DNA from: Pacificimonas sp963710205
GTDB taxonomy: Bacteria > Pseudomonadota > Alphaproteobacteria > Sphingomonadales > Sphingomonadaceae
Direction of reading: 5' to 3'
Assembly (NCBI GenBank): GCA_963710205.1
Contig: CAVPZG010000005.1
Coordinates: forward strand, 620,001 to 684,000
DNA: 64,000 nt
The notes under the pieces: generated by a model
Told to the model about the DNA's origin: nothing
Databases searched by the model: none
The model's input: only the letters and a program-made list of their open reading frames with translations
In this document: positions 17,421 to 25,997 of the stretch, one piece after another
How the letters are laid out: every line of letters starts with the position of its first letter
Numbering within the stretch: the stretch's first letter is position 1
Translations under genes and position numbers: made by a program

Positions 17421-19138
17421 ATGTCCGCGTACATGTGCGTTTCGGTTCTTGCGCCGGGATGCGTGCACGCTCCTGTTCGGGCAGGCCCGACGCCCTGAGC
17501 GTATTTCCACAGCGCGCCCGACTGATAGTCGTTCGTGCGGGCGACCCATTTCTGCCGACGCGCCGCAAGGACGTCATCACCGACAAGCAGGTCGATGGTG
17601 CCGTCGGCAGCGTCGATCACGATCCTGTCGCCATCCTCGACCAGTCCGATGGGCCCGCCCTCTGCAGCTTCCGGGCCGACATGGCCGATGCAGAAGCCGC
17701 GGGTCGCGCCGGAAAAGCGGCCATCGGTGATCAGCGCAACCTTGTCGCCCATACCCTGTCCGTAAATCGCAGCCGTGGTCGACAGCATTTCGCTCATTCC
17801 GGGGCCGCCCTTCGGCCCCTCGTAACGAATGATAAGGACGTCGCCCTCGGCATAATCGCGCTTCTCGACGGCAGCAAAGCAGTCCTCCTCGCAGTCGAAG
17901 ACACGCGCGCTGCCCTCGAAGCGAAGATTTTCGAGACCGGCAACCTTCACGATGGCGCCCTCAGGCGCAAGCGATCCCTTCAGGCCGACCACGCCGCCCG
18001 TTGGCGACAGCGGGGTTTTGACATCGTAGATCACGTCCTGATCGGGATTCCACGTAATCTCTTCCAGGTTTTCCGCCAGAGTCCTGCCGGTCACGGTCAT
18101 GCAGTCGCCATTCAAGAGACCGTTTGCCAGCAGCGTCTTCATCAGCATGTAGATGCCGCCCGCCGCGTGCATATCCTTTGCGACATATTTGCCGCCGGGT
18201 TTCAGGTCGGCGATATAGGGCGTCGATTTGAAGATTTCCGCGACATCGAACAGATCGAAGGCAATGCCCGCTTCCGCGGCCATGGCGGGCAGGTGCAGGG
18301 CCGCATTGGTTGATCCGCCTGTTGCCGCCACGACGCGTGCTGCATTTTCAAAGGCTTCGATTGTGCAGATGTCCCGCGGTCTTATGTTTTTTTCCAGCAT
18401 GTCCATGACGGCCCTGCCGGCAGCGATGGCATAGTCCTCACGGCTGGCATGGGGTGCGGGGGCCATGTTGGAATTGGGCATGCTGAGGCCGATCGCCTCG
18501 GCGACGCAGGCCATCGTATTCGCGGTGAACTGGCCGCCGCAGGCCCCGTGGCCCGGGCAGGCGACCTTTTCGAGGGCTATCAGTTCCTGCAAAGGGCAGT
18601 TCCCAGCGGCATGCGCGCCGACGGCTTCGAACACGTCCACGACCGTCACGTCCTTGCCGTGATGCCGTCCCGGAAGAATGGAGCCGCCATAGACAAAAAC
18701 GGACGGCACATTGAGGCGCAGCATGGCCATCATCATGCCCGGCAGGCTTTTGTCGCAGCCCGCGAACCCGACAAGCGCGTCATAGCAATGGCCGCGCACG
18801 CTAAGTTCGACGCTGTCGGCGATGACCTCGCGGCTGACGAGCGATGATTTCATGCCCTGATGGCCCATGGCGATGCCGTCGGTCACGGTGATTGTATTGA
18901 ACCGGCGCGGCATGCCGCCCGCTGCGTTCACACCCTCCCGGCAGGCATCCGCCTGAATGTCCAGCAACGTGTTGCAGGGCGCGCTGTCGTTGCCGGCCGA
19001 TGCGATGCCGACGAACGGCCGGGAGATTTCTTCCTCCGTCAGACCCATGGCATAGTAGTAACTGCGATGCGGCGCGCGTTCGGGGCCGACCGAGACGTGA
19101 CGGCTGGGCAGTTTCGATTTGTCGGCCATGGTCTTCAT
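17417..19138 (-). CDS. ilvD: Dihydroxy-acid dehydratase
   Basis: 573-residue Fe-S dehydratase of branched-chain amino acid synthesis (2,3-dihydroxy-isovalerate to 2-ketoisovalerate). Cluster-ligand cysteines are visible in DSAPCNTLL, GCDKSLPGM and GACGGQFTANTMA; GGSTNAALHLPA and DGRFSGATRGFCIGH are further signatures. The length fits the shorter IlvD type. The first ATG overlaps the stop of the amidohydrolase gene as ATGA. IlvD and the sugar-acid dehydratases Edd/YagF share motifs; the CDKSLPGMMMA and C-terminal segments favour IlvD. Confidence 0.9.
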   Translation of the reverse strand: MKTMADKSKLPSRHVSVGPERAPHRSYYYAMGLTEEEISRPFVGIASAGNDSAPCNTLLDIQADACREGVNAAGGMPRRFNTITVTDGIAMGHQGMKSSLVSREVIADSVELSVRGHCYDALVGFAGCDKSLPGMMMAMLRLNVPSVFVYGGSILPGRHHGKDVTVVDVFEAVGAHAAGNCPLQELIALEKVACPGHGACGGQFTANTMACVAEAIGLSMPNSNMAPAPHASREDYAIAAGRAVMDMLEKNIRPRDICTIEAFENAARVVAATGGSTNAALHLPAMAAEAGIAFDLFDVAEIFKSTPYIADLKPGGKYVAKDMHAAGGIYMLMKTLLANGLLNGDCMTVTGRTLAENLEEITWNPDQDVIYDVKTPLSPTGGVVGLKGSLAPEGAIVKVAGLENLRFEGSARVFDCEEDCFAAVEKRDYAEGDVLIIRYEGPKGGPGMSEMLSTTAAIYGQGMGDKVALITDGRFSGATRGFCIGHVGPEAAEGGPIGLVEDGDRIVIDAADGTIDLLVGDDVLAARRQKWVARTNDYQSGALWKYAQGVGPARTGACTHPGARTETHMYADI

Positions 19139-19863
19139 TCTCCGTCCTGTTCGCGCACCTTCTGAATGTGACGCACAAGCGCCGCAACCCGTTTCGACCA
19201 GAGCGCGATGCCGGCCGCGTCAGCCAGATGATCCTGACGAATTTCCAGAAACAGATAGGGCAGGCCGCGCGCCTCGGCATGGCGGATGACGGTATAGCCG
19301 GTATCGACGCCGGAATAAGGCTGGTTGTCACCGACGTTCAGGCCTTCGTGCCGCAGGAATTTGAGCGCTGCCTGCGCGGTCGCGCGATCCCGATTGTAAA
19401 GGAGGGCGGCATCCCAGGGACGCTCCTCATCCGGCTGTGACCGAAGTTCCGGAGTAAAACTGTGCAGGGAAACGAATATGTCAGGTTCTGACTGGTCGAG
19501 CCGCGCGGATATGGCGTCATGATAGTCATCGTGCAGCGCCAGACGTTTGGCAATCTCGATATCGGAAAGCCCCTCATTTCCAGATATGTGCGTGCCGTCG
19601 CTGAGAACCGGGCTTAGGCTGGAGGACTCCGGATCCCGGTTCGGGTCGAAAACAAGACGCGACAGATGCGCGAGGATGGCAGTCGCGCCCAGCAGTTCCG
19701 CAACATGTCTTGTCAATTCCGCGATGCCGATGTCGACGGCGATGTGCCGCCGCATATCTTCGTCGGACAGCCCAAGATCGATATCGGGGGGAACCGCTTC
19801 GCCCGCATGGTCGGCGACGAGAAGAATGTCGGTAGTGCCGGGAATCAGGTCATGGGTTCGCAT
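19135..19863 (-). CDS. N-formylglutamate amidohydrolase family protein
   Basis: 242 residues, zinc-dependent hydrolase fold related to HutG-type N-formylglutamate deformylases. VADHAGEAVPPDIDLGL (His and Glu of the metal site), DIGIAELTRHVAELL, RLVFDPNRDPES and SLHSFTPEL are typical. No other histidine-degradation gene is near, so use in histidine breakdown is not supported here; the only partner is ilvD, which overlaps it by 4 bp. The true substrate remains open. Confidence 0.8.
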   Translation of the reverse strand: MRTHDLIPGTTDILLVADHAGEAVPPDIDLGLSDEDMRRHIAVDIGIAELTRHVAELLGATAILAHLSRLVFDPNRDPESSSLSPVLSDGTHISGNEGLSDIEIAKRLALHDDYHDAISARLDQSEPDIFVSLHSFTPELRSQPDEERPWDAALLYNRDRATAQAALKFLRHEGLNVGDNQPYSGVDTGYTVIRHAEARGLPYLFLEIRQDHLADAAGIALWSKRVAALVRHIQKVREQDGE

Positions 19864-19903
19864 CGGCGGATAAATGCCAGCACCGCCCCTAATAGGAAAG
19901 AGA

Positions 19904-19927
19904 CCGCCCGGACCTGAATCCGGGCGG
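19904..19927 (-). terminator. Intrinsic terminator after the small exported-protein gene
   Basis: A perfect 9-bp stem (CCGCCCGGA/TCCGGGCGG, 6-nt loop) is followed on the minus strand by the T-rich run TCTCTTTCCTATT. It is about 40 bp beyond the stop of the gene at 19967-20251 and separates it from the amidohydrolase-ilvD pair. Confidence 0.65.
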
Positions 19928-19966
19928 CCAGTCTATCCCAGGGGAGGGAGTTGATGTCGCTGCACT

Positions 19967-20251
19967 TTAGCGCTGGGCGAATTCTTCCTTGCTGATGCCA
20001 AGCGACTTGATCGCCTGAGCAAATTTCTTGCGGGCAGCACGCTCGTTGCCCGCCTCGCACAGGGCTTCGCCGATCTCGGCTTTGGACAGTGCGCGGCGCG
20101 CGTCGTCGACATTGGCGCTCTGGGCTGCGGCGCGGATGTCGGCGGGCATGGTTTCACATTGGGTTTCGGCAGCGTGAACGGGCGAGAATGTCGCGCCAAG
20201 CGTCATGCTGGTCACGAAAACGGCGGCGGCGATTGATAAGATTCGGGCCAT
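19967..20251 (-). CDS. Small exported protein of unknown function
   Basis: 94 residues with a signal peptide (ILSIAAAVFVTSMTLGATF, cleavage probably after PVHA). The mature part, about 66 residues, is helical and Ala-rich, with two cysteines (TQCETMP and ALCEAGNE) that could form a disulfide. NERAARKKFAQAIKSL looks like part of a TPR-type helix. I do not recognise a named family. Its upstream region carries a direct repeat (20273-20305), and a terminator follows, so it is a single-gene unit. Confidence 0.65.
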   Translation of the reverse strand: MARILSIAAAVFVTSMTLGATFSPVHAAETQCETMPADIRAAAQSANVDDARRALSKAEIGEALCEAGNERAARKKFAQAIKSLGISKEEFAQR

Positions 20252-20561
20252 GGGGAGAAAACCTTTCCTATTCTGAGTTGCGCTCTAACCTAACTGAGTC
20301 ACGCTTTAAGTTAAACTCAAAACTTATGCAAGCGAATTTTTGAGTGGTAATCAAATTGTCGCGAAACTCTGAAACCGGCCTTCAAACGTCGCTTGTTTTA
20401 AAGACATAGAAACGTTCATATCCCCTTGTGTTTAAACAAGCATATGACGCGACTTGGTCCATTTGCCTCCAGTCTGTGACCACACGGAGCGCAGCAATCA
20501 CGGCGCCAGATGTGCCGTTCATCTAAAGAAAAGGGCGATGAAACGCCGTAGGCTGGCCGAC
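20252..20561. other. 310-bp gene-free spacer between the small exported-protein gene and dnaE
   Basis: More AT-rich than its surroundings. Apart from the direct repeat near its left end it holds the 10-bp palindrome TGTTTAAACA (20429-20438) within CTTGTGTTTAAACAAG, and a related CTTGTTTTAAAG about 30 bp to its left. No credible ORF, tRNA or U-tailed hairpin was seen. It contains the dnaE 3' end and the promoter of the small gene. Confidence 0.5.
20273..20305 (-). promoter_or_regulatory. Direct repeat upstream of the small exported-protein gene, possible operator
   Basis: CTGAGTTGCGCT (20273-20284) and CTGAGTCACGCT (20294-20305) match at 10 of 12 positions and start 21 bp apart, i.e. two helical turns, which would put two bound protein units on the same DNA face. 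They lie 22-54 bp upstream of the ATG at 20251. Function is inferred from spacing only. Confidence 0.35.
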
Positions 20562-23500
20562 TCAGGCGGAGAGTGAAGCTTCCGTCACACCCGGAAGTTC
20601 CGACACCAGATGCGCCAGTTCGGAATCAGCGCGCGTTTTCATGCCGAGCCGCAACTGCGCGGTGCCGCCGCAGTCCAGCGGCAGGCTGATATCGGCCACG
20701 TCATCGCCCGGATTGGCCGCCAGCAGCTTTGCCAGACGGTCGAGCCCGCCCATATCCGACAGCGACAGTTTCAGGCAGGCGCTGCCTTCTTTCACGAGCG
20801 AGGACAGAGGTACGGCACTGCGGACGGCAATACGCGGCGCATCGTCGCCTGCATCCCATTTCACCTCTGCGCGGATCAGCACGCATTCGCCGCTGCCAGC
20901 CGCCTGCTGCAAGGCGTCCTGGGCATCCTCGTCAAAGGCGCTGCCCATGAACTGCCCGCTCTCATCGGAAAGCTGGGCGAGGATATATTTGTTGCCGCCA
21001 TTTTGCGGCTGGCGCCAGCGGATCCCGTCCACCAGCGCGCCCATCATCGCAGATTCCCTGCCGCCACCGGGAGGACCACCAAGTTCGCAGATTCGCGCAT
21101 AACTGCGCGCATGTTTCGATTCCAGGATGTGCGCCCAGGCCGAGAGCGGGTGCGCCTGAAAGAAGAAACCGAAGGCGTCACGTTCATGCGCCATGGTTTC
21201 CGCGAGTGTCCATTTGACGACATTCTTGGGCGGCATCAGCGCGATTTCACCGCCGCCTCCCCCATCGCCGCCGAACAGCGCGCCCTGATTGGTCCGGCGC
21301 GCCTCCGCGGCGCTGTTCGCGGCTGCAAGAATAGATTCCGCCATGGCGTTCGCTGCGGCCCGGTTGGGCTCCAGGCTATCGAACGCCCCCGCCGCGATCA
21401 GCTGTTCGATCTGACGCTTGTTGAGAAATTGCGGATCGACCCGGTTGGCGAAGTCGCCAAGGGACTTGAAGGGCCCGTTCGCCTCCCGTTCCGCGACGAC
21501 ACCCTGCATCGCCTTCAGCCCAACGCTTTTCAGCGCAGCGAGCGCGTAATGGACCTTGCCGTCATGCACGGAAAAGTCGGCTTCCGAACTGTTTATGTCG
21601 GGGGGCAGAATGTCGACACCGGATTTGCGCGCGTCCTCAACGAAGACGGCCAGCTTGTCTGTCAGGGCGAGATCGAACGCCATGGTGGCGGCGTAGAATT
21701 CGGGCGCATAATGCGCCTTCAGCCAGGCCGTCTGATAGCTGATGAGCGCATAGGCGGCGGCGTGGGACTTGTTGAAACCGTAGCCTGCGAATTTGGCGAC
21801 CAGGTCGAAAATGCCGCTGGCCTGCGCCGCCGGAACGCCGCGCTCCTCAGCACCGGACATGAAACGCACCTTCTGCGCGTCCATCTCCTCTTTCTTCTTC
21901 TTGCCCATGGCACGGCGAAGAAGGTCCGCCTCTCCCAGCGAATAGCCCGCCAGTTCCTGCGCCACCTGCATCACCTGTTCCTGATAGATGATGACGCCGT
22001 AAGTCTCTGTCAGATACTGTTCCAGACGGGGGTGCAGATAGTCGGGCTTCTCCTGCCCGTGTTTCCGCCGTGCGAATTGCGGAATGTTGTCCATCGGGCC
22101 GGGCCGATAGAGCGAGACGAGGGCGATGATGTCCTCGAACTTGTCCGGTTTCACCTGCGACAGCGCGCGGCGCATGCCTTCTGATTCCAGCTGGAAGACG
22201 CCGGCCGTGTCGCCGCGCGACATCAGCGCGTACACGGCGGGATCGTCCCAGGGGATCGCACTCAGGTCAGGGACCTCGCGGCCTGACCTCGAAATGAGCT
22301 CCAGCGCGCGCTGGAGGACCGACAGCGTCTTCAGTCCGAGAAAGTCGAATTTCACCAGGCCGGCCTGCTCGACATATTTCATGTCGAACTGCGTCACCGG
22401 CATGTCGGAACGCGGATCACGGTAAAGCGGCACGAGCTCGACGAGCGGACGGTCGCCGATGACCACGCCGGCCGCATGGGTGGAACTGTGTCTGTTCATG
22501 CCCTCCAGCTTGAGCGCGAGGTCAATGAGGCGGCGCACCTGCCGGTCGTTCTTGCGCTCGCGCCTCAGGTCGGCATTTTCCTCCAGCGCCGCGCTGAGAT
22601 CCTGCGGGTTGGCGGGATTATTGTCGATCATCTTGGCAAGACGGTCGATCTGACCATAGGGCATCTGCAGCACACGGCCGACATCCTTCAGGACCGCGCG
22701 CGCCTTCAACTTTCCGAAGGTGATGATCTGCGCGACCTGCCCCTCGCCATATTTGCGCTGCACATAACGGATAACCTCGCCCCGCCGCGTTTCGCAGAAG
22801 TCGATGTCGAAATCGGGCATCGACACGCGCTCGGGATTGAGGAAGCGTTCGAACAGCAGGCCGAGCTTGATCGGATCGAGATCGGTAATGGTGAGCGACC
22901 AGGCGACGACCGAGCCCGCGCCTGAGCCGCGACCCGGGCCGACGGGAATATTCTCACCCTTTGCCCATTGAATGAAATCGGCAACGATCAGGAAATAGCC
23001 GGGGAAGCCCATGTCCTCGATGATGCCGAGTTCATAATCGAGCCGCTCCTCATAGGCGTTCACGTCCGCATCGGGGATGCGGGCGAGGCGTTTGGCGAGG
23101 CCCTCCTTCGCAAGCCGCTTCAGTTCCCTGACCTCGCCCTCGATGTCGCCCGCGACACTTGGCAAGATCGGATCGCGCTGCGGGGCCATGACGGCACAGC
23201 GGCGGGCGATGACCGCAGTGTTCGCCAGCGCCTCAGGAAGGTCCGCGAACAGCAGGCGCATCTCTGCGGCTGATTTCAGCCAGTTCGCGGTGTTGGTGCG
23301 GCGGCGGTCCTCGATCTCGAGATAAGTGGAATTCGCAATGCAAAGCATGGCGTCATGTGCCGGTGCGAACGCCTCTTCAGGAAAACAGGCGGGGTTGGTG
23401 GCAACGAGCGGCAGGCCGCGTTCGTGCGCGAGAGAAATAAGAGCGGTTTCGGAAGCCGTTTCAATGGGATCGTCCGTGCGGCTGATTTCGATGTAGAGGC

Positions 23501-24008
23501 GGTCCGCGAACATGTCCTGCAGCTGTGCCAGATAGTCTCCAGCGGCACTTGCCTGCCCCTCGGCAACGAGCCGCGCCACGGCGCCGTCCGCGCCGCCCGT
23601 CAGCGCGATCAGCCCCCCTGCCCGCGCCTCAAGCTGGTCGAGCGTGACATGCGGGCCATCCGCAGGCTCGCTGCCAAGGTGGGCAGCGGAGACGAGGCCG
23701 ATCAGATTGGTATAGCCGTCCTCATCCTGGGCCAAGAGGACAATCGAATCGATGACGGGGCGTCCGCCAATTTGCCGCCCACCCGGACGTTCGACCGACA
23801 GCATCGCACCGATGATGGGCTGCACACCCCTGGCGCTGAGCGCCTGCGAGAAATCCATCGCGCCGAACAGGACGTCGCGATCGGTCAGCGCGGCGGCGGG
23901 GATGCCCTTCGCCGTGCAAATCTCCGCGATCTGCTTCGGATACATCGCCCCCTCAAGCATCGAATAGGCGGACTGGATGCGGAGCGGCACATAGGGAATT
24001 TCGGACAT
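20562..24008 (-). CDS. dnaE: DNA polymerase III subunit alpha
   Basis: Replicative polymerase, 1148 residues (E. coli 1160). Order: PHP domain (about 1-280), polymerase palm with the catalytic pair in PDFDIDFCE and the third Asp in VKFDFLGLKTL, fingers, helix-hairpin-helix, and OB fold at the C-terminus. The first PHP motif reads LRIQSAYSMLEG, with Gln12 and Ala14 where E. coli has His and Asp, so metal-dependent proofreading by PHP is unlikely and a separate epsilon subunit is expected. Start at 24008 (MSEIPYVPLR); the frame extends to 24113 into lolD without similarity. Last gene of proS-lolC-lolD-dnaE. Confidence 0.95.
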   Translation of the reverse strand: MSEIPYVPLRIQSAYSMLEGAMYPKQIAEICTAKGIPAAALTDRDVLFGAMDFSQALSARGVQPIIGAMLSVERPGGRQIGGRPVIDSIVLLAQDEDGYTNLIGLVSAAHLGSEPADGPHVTLDQLEARAGGLIALTGGADGAVARLVAEGQASAAGDYLAQLQDMFADRLYIEISRTDDPIETASETALISLAHERGLPLVATNPACFPEEAFAPAHDAMLCIANSTYLEIEDRRRTNTANWLKSAAEMRLLFADLPEALANTAVIARRCAVMAPQRDPILPSVAGDIEGEVRELKRLAKEGLAKRLARIPDADVNAYEERLDYELGIIEDMGFPGYFLIVADFIQWAKGENIPVGPGRGSGAGSVVAWSLTITDLDPIKLGLLFERFLNPERVSMPDFDIDFCETRRGEVIRYVQRKYGEGQVAQIITFGKLKARAVLKDVGRVLQMPYGQIDRLAKMIDNNPANPQDLSAALEENADLRRERKNDRQVRRLIDLALKLEGMNRHSSTHAAGVVIGDRPLVELVPLYRDPRSDMPVTQFDMKYVEQAGLVKFDFLGLKTLSVLQRALELISRSGREVPDLSAIPWDDPAVYALMSRGDTAGVFQLESEGMRRALSQVKPDKFEDIIALVSLYRPGPMDNIPQFARRKHGQEKPDYLHPRLEQYLTETYGVIIYQEQVMQVAQELAGYSLGEADLLRRAMGKKKKEEMDAQKVRFMSGAEERGVPAAQASGIFDLVAKFAGYGFNKSHAAAYALISYQTAWLKAHYAPEFYAATMAFDLALTDKLAVFVEDARKSGVDILPPDINSSEADFSVHDGKVHYALAALKSVGLKAMQGVVAEREANGPFKSLGDFANRVDPQFLNKRQIEQLIAAGAFDSLEPNRAAANAMAESILAAANSAAEARRTNQGALFGGDGGGGGEIALMPPKNVVKWTLAETMAHERDAFGFFFQAHPLSAWAHILESKHARSYARICELGGPPGGGRESAMMGALVDGIRWRQPQNGGNKYILAQLSDESGQFMGSAFDEDAQDALQQAAGSGECVLIRAEVKWDAGDDAPRIAVRSAVPLSSLVKEGSACLKLSLSDMGGLDRLAKLLAANPGDDVADISLPLDCGGTAQLRLGMKTRADSELAHLVSELPGVTEASLSA

Positions 24009-24054
24009 GGCCGCAGCGTAACGCATCGACCGCGCGGACGCACCCGATTCGGGC

Positions 24055-24741
24055 TTATCGGACCGCGAGGCGCCCCTCGTGCAGTTCGACCACGCGGTCC
24101 ATCTGTGCGGCAAGCGCGGTGTTGTGCGTGGCGATGAGGGCAGCGTGCCCGCGGTCGCGGACGACCTTCAGGAATTCGGCAAGCACACGTTCACTGGTCG
24201 CCTCGTCCAGGTTGCCGGTAGGTTCGTCCGCCAGAATGAGCGCGGGATTGTTGGCGAGCGCGCGGGCGACGGCCACGCGCTGCTGCTCCCCGCCCGAGAG
24301 CTGGCTGGGCCGGTGCGTCAGGCGGTGGCCAAGGCCGAGTTCGGTAAGGAGCCCGCGCGCGCGCGTCAGTGCGGCCTTCCTGCCTTCGCCCGCGATCAGT
24401 TGCGGCATGACGACATTCTCCTCCGCATTGAAATCGGGAAGGAGGTGATGGAATTGATAGACAAAACCGAGCTTTTCGCGGCGAACGCGGGTGCGCGTCC
24501 CGGCGCTGGCGGTCTCGACCTGTTCGCCGCCAATCGAAATGCGGCCCTGAAAACCGCCCTCCAGCAACCCGACGGCCTGCAGCATGGTCGATTTGCCGCT
24601 GCCCGATGGGCCGAGAAGCGCAATGATTTCGCCCGGCGCGATGGAAAGATCGACACCGCGCAGTACATCGATGGTGACATCGCCCTGCGTGAAGCTGCGC
24701 GCAAGGCCCTCGACGTTCAGGATGGGCGCGCTGCTATTCAT
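24055..24741 (-). CDS. lolD: Lipoprotein-releasing ABC transporter ATP-binding protein LolD
   Basis: 228-residue ABC ATPase: Walker A GPSGSGKST (44-52), Q-loop in VYQFHHLLPDF (typical of LolD/MacB-type enzymes), signature LSGGEQQRVA, Walker B LILADEPTGNLD and H-loop IATHNT. It powers release of outer-membrane lipoproteins to LolA. Overlaps the lolC-type permease gene by 8 bp; 46 bp before dnaE. The window's four lipoprotein genes would be clients. Confidence 0.92.
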   Translation of the reverse strand: MNSSAPILNVEGLARSFTQGDVTIDVLRGVDLSIAPGEIIALLGPSGSGKSTMLQAVGLLEGGFQGRISIGGEQVETASAGTRTRVRREKLGFVYQFHHLLPDFNAEENVVMPQLIAGEGRKAALTRARGLLTELGLGHRLTHRPSQLSGGEQQRVAVARALANNPALILADEPTGNLDEATSERVLAEFLKVVRDRGHAALIATHNTALAAQMDRVVELHEGRLAVR

Positions 24742-25984
24742 AGCGCAGCACCTCCACAGGATCGGTATTCGCCGCGCGCCAGGCAGGGTAGAGAGTGGCG
24801 AGGAAGCTGAGAATGAGGGCGACCGTGCACACGACGATCACCTCCAGCGCATTTGTCCGGGCCGGAAGTTCCGTCAGGTAGCGCATGGAGGGATCCCATA
24901 TTTCCACGCCCGTCAGCCGGCCAATGCCGCCGATCACACCCTGCCGGTAGTGCAGGAACAGGAAACCGAGAATGAGGCCAAGGCCGATGCCCGCCGCGCC
25001 GATTGTCGTCCCGATCGTCACGAAAACCCGCATGACCGCCGCCCTGTTCGCACCCATGGTACGGAGGATGGCGATGTCCTTCGTCTTCACCCGCACCAGC
25101 ATGATGAGGCTGGTGAGGATGTTGAAACAGGCGATGAGGATGATGAAGCCGACGACGACGAACGTGACCATGCGGTCTACGGCCAGGGCCTCGAACAGCT
25201 GGCCATTCATCTGCCGCCAGTCCACGAGGACGCCCCGATTTCGCAGAAGCGCGGGCACGTCTGCGAGGATGGTGTCGACCTCCTCGCTGTTCACGGTCTT
25301 CACCGTGATCAAACCCACATCATTACCCATCCGCAAATAGAGCTGCGCGTCCGCGAGCGGCATCAGCACCATCGATTTGTCATATTCGAATACGCCCACC
25401 TCAAAGATGGCGCCGATCTGGTAGGGGACGATGCGCGGTGTCGTACCGAAGGGCGTCACCTGTCCCTCGGGAGAAATCAGGCTGATCGTGTCGCCAAGGC
25501 TGGCCCCCATGGTTTCGGCCAGTCGCGCACCGATCGCGACGCGGGGCTCCTCGGCACCATAGATATCCTCGAAGCGTCCAGCGACCAGGCCTTCGCGCAA
25601 CTCCGGGATCAGGTCGAGATCGTCATAGCGCATGCCGCGCAGCAGGACACCTTCGGCACGGTTGCGGTAGCTGGCGAGGAGCGGCGTTTCGACGATGGGC
25701 GCGGCAGTGGTCACACCGGGAAGCGCCTCGATATCCTTGAGGAGCGGCTGCCAGTCCGGCAGGCGGCCCGCAAATCCCTGCACGACGGCATCACCGTTGA
25801 GGCCGTTGATACGCTCGAACAGCTCCGCCCGGAAACCGTTCATCACCGACATGACGGCAACCAGCGCAGCGACGCCGAGCGCGACAGCGATCAGGCTGAT
25901 GGTGGCGACAAGGAAGATGAATCCCTCCCCGCGCGCAGGAAGAAGATAGCGGCGCACGAGCGTGCGTTCGTAGCTGCTCAGCAT
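24734..25984 (-). CDS. lolC: Lipoprotein-releasing ABC transporter permease LolC/LolE
   Basis: 416 residues: an N-terminal membrane segment (FIFLVATISLIAVALGVAAL), a large periplasmic MacB-like domain (about 50-265), then three membrane segments and a C-terminal LATLYPAWRAANTDPVEVLRYE, typical of the FtsX-type permease family. Only one permease gene is present, as in other bacteria with a single LolC/E-type (LolF) protein, so it probably forms a homodimer with LolD. The gap to proS is 13 bp. Confidence 0.9.
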   Translation of the reverse strand: MLSSYERTLVRRYLLPARGEGFIFLVATISLIAVALGVAALVAVMSVMNGFRAELFERINGLNGDAVVQGFAGRLPDWQPLLKDIEALPGVTTAAPIVETPLLASYRNRAEGVLLRGMRYDDLDLIPELREGLVAGRFEDIYGAEEPRVAIGARLAETMGASLGDTISLISPEGQVTPFGTTPRIVPYQIGAIFEVGVFEYDKSMVLMPLADAQLYLRMGNDVGLITVKTVNSEEVDTILADVPALLRNRGVLVDWRQMNGQLFEALAVDRMVTFVVVGFIILIACFNILTSLIMLVRVKTKDIAILRTMGANRAAVMRVFVTIGTTIGAAGIGLGLILGFLFLHYRQGVIGGIGRLTGVEIWDPSMRYLTELPARTNALEVIVVCTVALILSFLATLYPAWRAANTDPVEVLRYE

Positions 25985-25997
25985 GTCGGCGCGGCGA

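Noticed and set aside
20610..22184. 524-codon plus-strand frame opposite dnaE
   Set aside because: Antisense to conserved polymerase sequence, with Arg/His/Gln-rich composition and no domains.
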